Shown piece by piece: positions 5,523 to 11,534 of a DNA stretch of 17,309 nt. The position numbers and the translations under genes are program-made. Where the stretch lies: positions 1 to 17,309 of the forward strand of contig JBEKUI010000071.1 of assembly GCA_049515175.1 (NCBI GenBank), written 5' to 3'. How positions within the stretch are numbered: the stretch's first letter is position 1; every line of letters begins with the position of its first letter. The stretch is from JACQNR01 sp049515175. GTDB lineage: Bacteria > Acidobacteriota > Terriglobia > UBA7540. The notes under the pieces were generated by a model. It saw only the letters and a list, made by a program, of their open reading frames with translations, was not told the origin of the DNA and ran no database searches.

Positions 5523-6743
5523 ATGAGAAGCGAATCGGAAGTCAAACACCGCGGCGTCTACGAAAGAATCCCCGGGTCAGGCGACTGGTGGGTCCGCTGG
5601 CACGATGGCCAGGGCCAGCGCCACCGCGAAAAGGCCGGAACGAAAAGTGCGGCCGTCACGCTCTATAGCAAGCGAAAAACCCACGCGCTCGAAGGCAAGA
5701 AGCTCCCCGAGTTGCATCGCCGAGTTGTTACCTTCGGCGAGCTCGCCGTCGCCGCGCTGGAGTACTCGAAAAACAACAAGCGCGATTATCCTAACGACAT
5801 ATGCCGGATGCGCCGGCCGCTGGCCTGGTGGAAGGACCGCCCGGCCGAGTCCATCACGCCCGAGGAGGTCGAGGAGCGCCTGGCCTCTGTGAAGGATTGG
5901 ACGGACTCGACTCGCAACCGAATCCGCGGGCTCCTTTCGCTCACCTACAAACTGGCCGTCCGCCACGGGAAGGCGAAAGAGAACCCCGCGCGCCTGGTCC
6001 CCGCTCGGCCCGAGGGCAAGCCCCGGCAGGGCTTCGTGGACGATAACCAGTACTCGAAACTCGCCCAGAATGGCCCGGCGCTTTGGCTTCGCACCATGCT
6101 GGCGCTCGGATATACCTTCGGCTGGAGAGCCGGGGAACTCATCACGCTCCGGATCCGCAACATCGACTTGGCGGCTCGCACGGTCCGGCTGGAGCGAGGC
6201 ACCACGAAAAATCTCGATGGTCGCATCATCAAGCTAACCACCGAATGCTTTGAACTCGTCAAAGCCTGCACGGCGGGCAAACAACCGAACGATCTTCTTT
6301 TCACCCTAGAGGATGGAAGGCCGGCCCGCGCCTATCGTTTTTCATGGGAGCGGCTTTGCGCAACCGTGGGCCTCGGCCGCTTCGTCTGCCGGACCTGCCT
6401 CACTCCAGGGCCGATCACCAGCGCTGCAGGACGCCATTGCGCCGCCTGCGCCAAGGCGAACCAGGTAGGCATCTACCGATACGAGGGCCTGCTCTTTCAC
6501 GATCTGCGGCGCTCGGCTGTCCGCAACTTGGAGCGCAGCGCCATCCCCCGGTCCGTCGCCATGAAGATCACAGGCCACCGGAGCGAAGCCATCTATCGCA
6601 GATATGCCATCGTGAGCGAAACCGATCTGGCCGAGGCGATCGGTAAATTGGAGCGTCACCGGCTCGAATCCCAAAACGAAGGGGCACCAGTAAAGCCACC
6701 AGCCCTTATTGCAGGAATTGAAATTCCTGCTAAGATGATGTAA
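5523..6743 (+). CDS. Tyrosine site-specific recombinase (phage integrase) with a Cys4 insertion
   Basis: The enzyme cuts and rejoins DNA at the attachment sites to insert or excise the element. Catalytic residues are visible: R202 (GWRAGE), K229 (GTTKN), H326 and R329 (HDLRR), H352 (GHRS) and the nucleophile Y361 (IYRRYA). The N-terminus has an arm-type or SAM-like part (residues 1-60), then a core-binding domain with WTDSTRNRIRGLLSLTYKLA. Between the second beta region and the HxxR box lies an extra C289-x2-C292-x13-C306-x2-C309 segment that looks like a zinc ribbon, which is not part of the usual fold. The start at ATG 5523 has AGAGGA seven bases upstream. The stop is 11 bp before the tRNA-Arg. 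Confidence 0.93.
   Translation: MRSESEVKHRGVYERIPGSGDWWVRWHDGQGQRHREKAGTKSAAVTLYSKRKTHALEGKKLPELHRRVVTFGELAVAALEYSKNNKRDYPNDICRMRRPLAWWKDRPAESITPEEVEERLASVKDWTDSTRNRIRGLLSLTYKLAVRHGKAKENPARLVPARPEGKPRQGFVDDNQYSKLAQNGPALWLRTMLALGYTFGWRAGELITLRIRNIDLAARTVRLERGTTKNLDGRIIKLTTECFELVKACTAGKQPNDLLFTLEDGRPARAYRFSWERLCATVGLGRFVCRTCLTPGPITSAAGRHCAACAKANQVGIYRYEGLLFHDLRRSAVRNLERSAIPRSVAMKITGHRSEAIYRRYAIVSETDLAEAIGKLERHRLESQNEGAPVKPPALIAGIEIPAKMM
6711..6730. repeat. 20-bp palindrome at the 3' end of the integrase gene
   Basis: GCAGGAATT (6711-6719) and AATTCCTGC (6722-6730) are exact inverted copies separated by two bases. The site overlaps codons near the integrase C-terminus and lies 25 bp before the tRNA. 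No T run follows, so it is not a terminator. It could be a binding site for integrase, Xis or a regulator at the element end. Confidence 0.45.
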
Positions 6744-6746
6744 ACA
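6718..6746 (+). promoter_or_regulatory. Possible tRNA promoter inside the integrase 3' end
   Basis: TTGAAA (6718-6723) matches the -35 consensus at five of six bases. It is followed, after a 17-base spacer, by a weak -10, TAAACA (6741-6746). The tRNA begins nine bases later, the correct distance. If real, the element supplies the tRNA promoter. The -10 is poor, so this is tentative. Confidence 0.35.
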
Positions 6747-6754
6747 TAGAATGT

Positions 6755-6830
6755 GGGCGTGTAGCTCAGCGGATAGAGCATCGGCCTTCTAAGCCGAGGG
6801 TCGGGGGTTCGACTCCCTCCACGCCTGCCA
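6755..6830 (+). tRNA. tRNA-Arg (anticodon TCT), probable integration target
   Basis: The cloverleaf is complete. The acceptor stem is GGGCGTG / CACGCCT with one G-U pair, and the D arm is GCTC...GAGC. The anticodon stem TCGGC/GCCGA encloses CTTCTAA, giving anticodon TCT at 6788-6790, which reads AGA. The T arm is GGGGG TTCGACT CCCTC, followed by discriminator G and an encoded CCA (6828-6830). It directly follows the integrase, so it is probably the attachment gene, with the element on its 5' side. Confidence 0.95.
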
Positions 6831-6863
6831 CATCTCACGGATTTGACCGGGTTTCCCCTCATC

Positions 6864-6895
6864 GTGCAGCCTGATGATTGACCAATTGTGCAGCC
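6864..6895. repeat. Short direct repeat after the tRNA
   Basis: GTGCAGCC occurs at 6864-6871 and 6888-6895, 24 bp apart. It lies in the 193-bp gap between the tRNA and the deaminase gene, which otherwise shows no gene. It could be chance or a remnant of attachment-arm sites. Confidence 0.25.
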
Positions 6896-7023
6896 GGACG
6901 TAGTCTAGACAGCCGCAGTCAGCGGACCCCAACAATTCTGTTGCTCTGCTGATGGCGATCGGTGCGCCGCGGCAATTCGGCACGCCTCAGAGTCTGTCTG
7001 AGAATTGGATACTGGAGACCATC

Positions 7024-7905
7024 GTGATTCCTCTCAAAGACCTCTACGAGTGGTGCAAGATTCCGCGCGAGGAGCTGATCCATCATCCCAAGCGCCGCGT
7101 GCCGTTGCGCCTGGTGCACGACTCGCAGGAGATGGGCCAAGTGATGGCGCGCGAAGTGGTGGATGTGGTCGCGGCCAACAACGCGCGCGGCGCCGCTTCG
7201 CGCCTGATCGTCCCCTGCGGGCCCATGTGCTGGTACGCTCCGTTCACCGCCCTGGTGAATGGCGAAAACGTGTCGCTGCGCAACGTGACCGTCTTCCACA
7301 TGGACGAATGCCTCGACTGGCAAGGGCGCGTCCTGCCGCGCAATCATCCTTACAATTTCCGGACGTTTATGGAACAGAACTTCTATGGCGGCATCCGGCC
7401 GGAGCTCGCCGTGCCTGAGGAGCAGCGCTACTGGCTCTACCCGTGGACGATGGAGAAGGTGCGCGCCGCGATCGCGGAGGCACCCGTCGATCTGACCCTG
7501 GGCGGCTGGGGGCAGGACGGCCACGTCGCGTACAACCAGGCGCGCCGCCACCCCTACAGCCAGATCACCCTGGAGGACGTCGCCAACTCCACAATCCGCG
7601 TGCAGGAAAATAACCTCGATACGATGCTGGCGCTCGCCCAGCGGAGCTTCGGGACGGCCTGGCAGTTCGTTCCGCCCATGTCGATCACGTTGGGCGTGCG
7701 CGAGTGCCTCGGAGCAAAGAAGGTTCGCGTGTTCAGCGACACCGGCGCCTGGAAACAGACCGCGCTGCGCGTGGCGCTCTTCTCCGAGCCGACGGCGGAG
7801 TTTCCCATGACCCTGATGCAGCGCCATCCCGACGCGCTCATCACCGCGACCCTGGAAACGGCTCGCCATCCCATCAGCGAGCATCCGGAATGGGAACTGT
7901 TTTGA
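7024..7905 (+). CDS. Glucosamine-6-phosphate deaminase-like protein (NagB family)
   Basis: NagB enzymes convert glucosamine 6-phosphate to fructose 6-phosphate and ammonia in the cytoplasm. The conserved FHMDECLDWQG segment (D94) and the GGWGQDGHVAYN box (D165, H167) match the NagB active-site Asp and the Asp/His pair. The glutamate that normally follows the box (E148 in E. coli) is replaced by Q172, so activity or substrate may differ. The start is taken at GTG 7024, because TGGAG lies six bases upstream and the protein then begins with the typical IPLKDLYEWC. An ATG at 6952 would add 24 unrelated residues. It is 105 bp ahead of a PfkB-type kinase and probably works in the same sugar-phosphate pathway. 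A palindromic repeat fills the gap. Confidence 0.85.
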   Translation: MIPLKDLYEWCKIPREELIHHPKRRVPLRLVHDSQEMGQVMAREVVDVVAANNARGAASRLIVPCGPMCWYAPFTALVNGENVSLRNVTVFHMDECLDWQGRVLPRNHPYNFRTFMEQNFYGGIRPELAVPEEQRYWLYPWTMEKVRAAIAEAPVDLTLGGWGQDGHVAYNQARRHPYSQITLEDVANSTIRVQENNLDTMLALAQRSFGTAWQFVPPMSITLGVRECLGAKKVRVFSDTGAWKQTALRVALFSEPTAEFPMTLMQRHPDALITATLETARHPISEHPEWELF

Positions 7906-7912
7906 CGAGGCG

Positions 7913-7984
7913 CTGTAGCGGCGGTCTCCGACCGCCGAAGTCATTGAAAGGACGGAGACGGCGATGAGGACATCGCCGCTACAG
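7913..7984. repeat. TGTAGCG-type palindromic repeat, copy 1 (72 bp, two inner hairpins)
   Basis: The outer arms CTGTAGCGGCG (7913-7923) and CGCCGCTACAG (7974-7984) are perfect inverted copies. Inside are two 8-bp hairpins: CGGCGGTC/GACCGCCG (7919-7937) and CGGCGATG/CATCGCCG (7959-7978). An alternative pairing joins GTCTCCG (7924-7930) to CGGAGAC (7953-7959). The folded form is a three-way junction, as in REP/BIME-type elements. It starts eight bases after the deaminase stop and may stabilise or end that message. Confidence 0.85.
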
Positions 7985-8010
7985 TGGTAAAACGCAGGAG
8001 GCCATCCGCC

Positions 8011-9132
8011 ATGAGAACTCTGCATCTCGATTCCCACGCCCGCTGGCGGCGGCTGGCAGGTGTGGGCGGCGTCGGGACGGGCCTCTTCTTCGCGCTCGAC
8101 GGCACCCACGACCTGGGGCGCAATGAGAGCCGCCTGGGCCGCCTGCTCGACGTGCGCGACTACTGCAAGCTGCACATCGTCGCGCATTACGTCGCCGTGC
8201 TGCTGGGAGCGCGCCCAAACGGGAAGCCGTTCCATATCCTGCCCATCGCGCGCGTCGGCGACGACGACCGCGGCCGCCGCATGATTGCCGACATGGCCGG
8301 CGTGGGCATGGATACCCGCCAGGTGCGATTCGACGCGCAGCGGCCCACGCTCTTCAGCGTGTGCTTTCAATATCCGGACGGCGCGGGCGGCAACATTACC
8401 ACCAGCGACTCCGCCGCAGCCGCGCTGACGAGGGGCGACATCGATCGTGCCCGGCCGTTCCTCAAATCGCGCCAGGGCGGCTGGATGGCCCTGGCCGCGC
8501 CCGAGGCGCCGCTCGACACGCGGATTCATCTGCTGAAACTGGCGACGCGCGCTCGAGCCTTCCGCGCCGCCTCGCTCGCCACCGGCGAAGTCGACACCGC
8601 CCGCAAGCTCGGCATGTTCGCGATGCTTGACCTTCTCTCGCTCAATCAGGAAGAGGCCGGAGCACTTCTTGGTAAACCGTTCGACGCCGCCAGCCCCTGG
8701 ACGTTTCTGGAAGCGCGCCGGACGGCGCTCGCCGCGTTCCCGCCCCACGCGCGCCTGGTGGTGACGGCAGGGCCGCGCGGCGCGTTTGGCTTCGATCTGG
8801 CCACCGGCGAGTGGGACTATTGCCCGGCACCCAAAGTGAAAGTCGCCAGCACCGCGGGGGGCGGCGACTCGCTCCTCGGCGCGCTCATTTGCGGCGAAGC
8901 GGTGGGAATGCCCTTCATCCATCCGGTTGCCCCGCGCACCAAATTCACCGACCGACCGCTCAACTCGGCGCTCGATTTTGGCGTGCTTCTCGCCAGCCTC
9001 AAGGTGACTTCGCCGCATACCATTCACCCCGACGCCAATCTGGACGCGCTGTTGCGCTTTGCCCGGCAGCTTGGCGTCACCTTTGCGCCGGAGATCAAGC
9101 GGCACTTCTCCGCCGCCGGCAGCGGGAAGTGA
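8011..9132 (+). CDS. PfkB-family (ribokinase-like) sugar kinase, divergent
   Basis: PfkB kinases phosphorylate sugars or sugar phosphates with ATP. The C-terminal signature reads STAGGGDSLLGALICG, with the catalytic-base Asp kept at D286. The first Asp of the usual DTxGAGD motif is replaced by Ser, and GAGD reads GGGD. The N-terminus has a GVGGVGTGLFFALDG segment, the early glycine-rich region of the fold. At 373 residues it is longer than the usual 300-330. The start at ATG 8011 is supported by AGGAGG (7996-8001) nine bases upstream; the in-frame GTG at 7984 lies on the palindromic repeat and has no ribosome site. It is probably co-expressed with the NagB-like gene. The substrate cannot be named from the sequence. 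Confidence 0.8.
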   Translation: MRTLHLDSHARWRRLAGVGGVGTGLFFALDGTHDLGRNESRLGRLLDVRDYCKLHIVAHYVAVLLGARPNGKPFHILPIARVGDDDRGRRMIADMAGVGMDTRQVRFDAQRPTLFSVCFQYPDGAGGNITTSDSAAAALTRGDIDRARPFLKSRQGGWMALAAPEAPLDTRIHLLKLATRARAFRAASLATGEVDTARKLGMFAMLDLLSLNQEEAGALLGKPFDAASPWTFLEARRTALAAFPPHARLVVTAGPRGAFGFDLATGEWDYCPAPKVKVASTAGGGDSLLGALICGEAVGMPFIHPVAPRTKFTDRPLNSALDFGVLLASLKVTSPHTIHPDANLDALLRFARQLGVTFAPEIKRHFSAAGSGK

Positions 9133-9221
9133 AGTAGTGACGCATTTTGATGTTGTAGCGGCGAGTTTATCTCGCCAGTTGGCGGCGTAAAGCCGCCTCT
9201 ACAGCAGAATGAGTCACTACT
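9133..9221. repeat. TGTAGCG-type palindromic repeat, copy 2, inside a 17-bp inverted-repeat frame
   Basis: The core has TGTAG (9154-9158) and CTACA (9199-9203) as outer arms. Inside are two hairpins: GGCGAG/CTCGCC (9160-9176) and GGCGGC/GCCGCC (9181-9197). Around it, AGTAGTGACGCATTTTG (9133-9149) and CAGAATGAGTCACTACT (9205-9221) are inverted copies matching at 15 of 17 positions, the outer nine perfectly. The unit sits directly after the kinase stop and resembles a small non-autonomous element. Confidence 0.8.
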
Positions 9222-9290
9222 GAAAGTGAATGCGGCTCGATTCTTGGAAAGAAACGTGCTAATGATGTCTTGGGGTGCTGAAGGGCTACC

Positions 9291-10271
9291 ATGGGACGTT
9301 TGCCCAGCACAAATCGCCGCCGCTTCCTCTTCTCTGCCGGGGCAGTGATCCTCGACAAGTCCCTTTCCTTTGCAGCGCCTGCGTCCCTTGCCAAGTCGCG
9401 AGTGGTAGTCAGTCGCGATGGGCAGCTTCGCCAGGGCGGCGCGGGCCTCGATGGCGGGCGGCTCCTCGCGCTCCTCGACCGCGGCGTGCAGGCCATGTTC
9501 GACCGCGACACGCCGCAGGAAGCTTGGCGGCAAGTCGTGCGCCCGGGCGAGGTCGTGGGACTGAAGGTGAATTGCCTGGCGGGGCGCGGAATCTCCACCA
9601 ACCCTCAACTCGTCGAGGCCGTCTGCGAACGCCTGCGGCAGATCGGCGTCAAAGACATCGTCATCTGGGACCGGCTGAATGCCGACCTCGAAAGCGCGCG
9701 CTTCCGCATCAACGAGAAAGGGGCCGGGGTGCGCTGCTTCGGCAACGACACGCTGGGTTACGAGAATGAGCTCGCGACGTTTGGCAGCGCCGGCAGCCTC
9801 CTCAGCCGGACGCTCACCGAGGTCTGCGACGCGGTGATCAGCCTGCCCGTCCTCAAGGACCACGGCATCTGCGGCGTCACGATGGCGCTCAAGAACGTGT
9901 TCGGCGCAATTCATAATCCCAACAAGTATCACCTCGACGTCGGCGATCCTTACATCGCTGATGTCAACATGCTGCCGCCGATTCGCCGGAAGTTTCGCCT
10001 GCACCTCTGCGACGCAACGACGGCGCAGTACGAGGGCGGGCCGTCCTTCATGCCACAGTGGACCTGGCCATTCAACGGACTCCTGGTAGCGCGCGACCCG
10101 GTGGCGCTCGACGCAACCGGCTGGCAGATCATCGAGCGCAAGCGTGCCGAGAATGGCATGAAGCCGCTGAAGGACATGAAGCGCGAGCCGCGCTACATCG
10201 CGACCGCCGCGGACGCGAACCATCGGCTGGGGACGAATGACCCCAAAGCGATTGAATTGGTGGAAGTGTGA
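9291..10271 (+). CDS. DUF362 protein with Tat signal (first copy)
   Basis: DUF362 proteins have no settled function; some occur with ferredoxin domains. The N-terminus NRRRFLFSAGAVILDKSL is a twin-arginine export signal (RRxFL, residues 9-14, then a hydrophobic run). The body has family-typical blocks: VRPGEVVGLKVNCLAGRG, a Rossmann-like LVEAVCERLRQIGVKDIVIW, SLPVLKDHGICGVTMALKN and FGAIHNPNKYH, then DPVALDATGWQII near the end. No Cys-rich cluster is present. The start at ATG 9291 has a GAAGGG ribosome site. The stop is 14 bp before the radical SAM start, so the two are surely one operon. A second DUF362 gene lies at 15528. Confidence 0.85.
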   Translation: MGRLPSTNRRRFLFSAGAVILDKSLSFAAPASLAKSRVVVSRDGQLRQGGAGLDGGRLLALLDRGVQAMFDRDTPQEAWRQVVRPGEVVGLKVNCLAGRGISTNPQLVEAVCERLRQIGVKDIVIWDRLNADLESARFRINEKGAGVRCFGNDTLGYENELATFGSAGSLLSRTLTEVCDAVISLPVLKDHGICGVTMALKNVFGAIHNPNKYHLDVGDPYIADVNMLPPIRRKFRLHLCDATTAQYEGGPSFMPQWTWPFNGLLVARDPVALDATGWQIIERKRAENGMKPLKDMKREPRYIATAADANHRLGTNDPKAIELVEV

Positions 10272-10285
10272 AGTCAGGAGCCAGA

Positions 10286-11488
10286 ATGAAGGACCGCGTG
10301 GGGAGAGAGAACACTTTGCGCCTTGATCTCGCCCGAGACGACGAGGCTGTAGCGCCGGTCTGTGACCGGCGGTCTTTCCTGAAGACGGCTTCCCTGCCCT
10401 GCCTCGCCGCTTGCGCGGGCGCGGTTGCGGGAGCGCAGGGCCTCGTCCCCCTGCTGGCCGCGGAAAGCGACGCGCAATTCATCCGTGAGGCGCAATTCTA
10501 CGAAAAGCAACCCTACCGGAAGATCAAGTGCAAACTCTGCCCGCGCGAATGCGTGATTGACGACCACGAGCGCGGCTACTGCGGCGCGCGCGAGAATCGC
10601 GGCGGGACCTACTACACGCTGGTCCATTCCCGCGTTGCGACGGCGCATATCGACCCCATCGAGAAGAAACCGTTCTTCCACTTCCTGCCCGGGGCGATGG
10701 CGTTTTCGATCGCTACCGCCGGCTGCAACGTCAACTGCAAGATGTGCCAGAACTGGGAAATCTCCCAGGTCCGCCCCGAGCAGGTGCGCAGCACCTACGC
10801 GCCGCCCGCGCGGATCGCGGAACTCGCGCAACAGAACCGCTGTCCGGTCGTCGCCTACACTTACAGCGAGCCGGTAATCTTCTACGAATACATGACGGAC
10901 ACGGCGCGCGCCGCGCACGAGGCCGGCATCCGCAGCGTGGTGGTGACGGGCGGCTACATCACCGAAGACCCGCTCAAGAAACTCTGCAAGGCTGTGGATG
11001 CCATCAAGGTGGACCTCAAGGCGTACTCGGAGAAGTTCTACAAGGAAATCGTGAACGGCGAAATGAAGCACGTTCTCAACGCGCTGGTGACCATCCGCAA
11101 GCAGGGCACGTGGAACGAGATCGTTTATCTCGTCATCCCGACGCTCAACGACAGCGACGCGGAATTTCGCGGGCTGGCGAAATGGGTCAAGACCGACCTG
11201 GGCCCGGACGTGCCTCTGCACTTCTCGCGCTTTCATCCCGAGTACTTGCTGAAGAACCTGCCGCCCACGCCGCTCGAGACGCTGGAGCGCGGCAAGGCCA
11301 TCGCCGACGCCGAGGGCTTGCACTACGTTTACATCGGCAACATTCCCGGGCATCCCGCGGAAAGCACTTACTGCCCCAAGTGCCGCAAGGTCGTCGTCGA
11401 GCGCGTCGGCTATGTGGTGGGCGCGGTGCACATCAAGGGCGGCAAGTGTCAGTATTGCCAGCAGCCCATCCCGGGAGTATGGTCGTAA
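10286..11488 (+). CDS. amrS: AmmeMemoRadiSam system radical SAM enzyme, Tat/lipoprotein form
   Basis: This is a radical SAM protein of the pyruvate-formate-lyase-activating type that occurs with AMMECR1 and MEMO1 homologues; the reaction is not known. The [4Fe-4S]/SAM motif is C147-x3-C151-x2-C154 (CNVNCKMC). A Cys-rich N-terminal block, CKLCPREC...GYCGARE, and a C-terminal zinc-ribbon pair (YCPKCRK, KCQYCQQPIPGVW) are typical of this subfamily. ATG 10286 is preferred because CAGGAG precedes it by five bases; GTG 10268 is the alternative. Residues 28-33 (RRSFLK) plus a hydrophobic run ending LAAC form a Tat signal with a lipobox (C43), so the protein should be exported and may be lipid-anchored. 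The arginine pair is encoded by a palindromic repeat. Confidence 0.9.
   Translation: MKDRVGRENTLRLDLARDDEAVAPVCDRRSFLKTASLPCLAACAGAVAGAQGLVPLLAAESDAQFIREAQFYEKQPYRKIKCKLCPRECVIDDHERGYCGARENRGGTYYTLVHSRVATAHIDPIEKKPFFHFLPGAMAFSIATAGCNVNCKMCQNWEISQVRPEQVRSTYAPPARIAELAQQNRCPVVAYTYSEPVIFYEYMTDTARAAHEAGIRSVVVTGGYITEDPLKKLCKAVDAIKVDLKAYSEKFYKEIVNGEMKHVLNALVTIRKQGTWNEIVYLVIPTLNDSDAEFRGLAKWVKTDLGPDVPLHFSRFHPEYLLKNLPPTPLETLERGKAIADAEGLHYVYIGNIPGHPAESTYCPKCRKVVVERVGYVVGAVHIKGGKCQYCQQPIPGVWS
10346..10372. repeat. TGTAGCG-type palindromic repeat, half copy 3, inside the radical SAM gene
   Basis: GCTGTAGCG (10346-10354) is identical to the start of copy 1. It is followed by hairpin GCCGGTC-TGT-GACCGGC (10354-10370), the counterpart of that copy's first hairpin with compensating C/G changes. 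The second hairpin and closing arm are absent. In frame it encodes residues 21-29, AVAPVCDRR. Confidence 0.75.
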
Positions 11489-11534
11489 GGAGAACGCGCC
11501 AGCGGCTCCACCCGCCCTCGCCCAAGGTCGTGCC

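Larger units (their letters stand above)
1..6754. mobile_element. Prophage or phage-related integrated element, integrase end (partial)
   Basis: The stretch holds a tyrosine integrase, two excisionase-like proteins, an O-like initiator, a helicase loader and a tail tape-measure protein. All but the integrase and its upstream neighbour are transcribed leftward. The right boundary is placed at the tRNA-Arg because the integrase stops 11 bp before it and gene content changes to chromosomal metabolism afterwards; the exact attachment core cannot be seen because the other end lies outside the window. No terminase, portal or capsid gene is visible here. The left end is truncated by the window. Confidence 0.85.

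Noticed and set aside
6656..6862. Small minus-strand protein with RRGGSRTPDPRLRRPMLYPL
   Set aside because: This is the well-known spurious translation of the antisense strand of a tRNA gene, here tRNA-Arg.
6952..7023. ATG 6952 as the deaminase start
   Set aside because: The added 24 residues do not resemble the family and have no ribosome site, whereas GTG 7024 has TGGAG at the right distance and begins with the conserved IPLKDLYEWC.
7984..8010. GTG at 7984 as the kinase start
   Set aside because: It overlaps the end of the palindromic repeat and lacks a ribosome site. ATG 8011 has AGGAGG nine bases upstream.
6919..9105. Minus-strand open frame of 728 codons
   Set aside because: It is antisense to the NagB-like and PfkB genes, whose motifs and ribosome sites are convincing. 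Its His/Arg/Ala-rich product is typical of a shadow frame.
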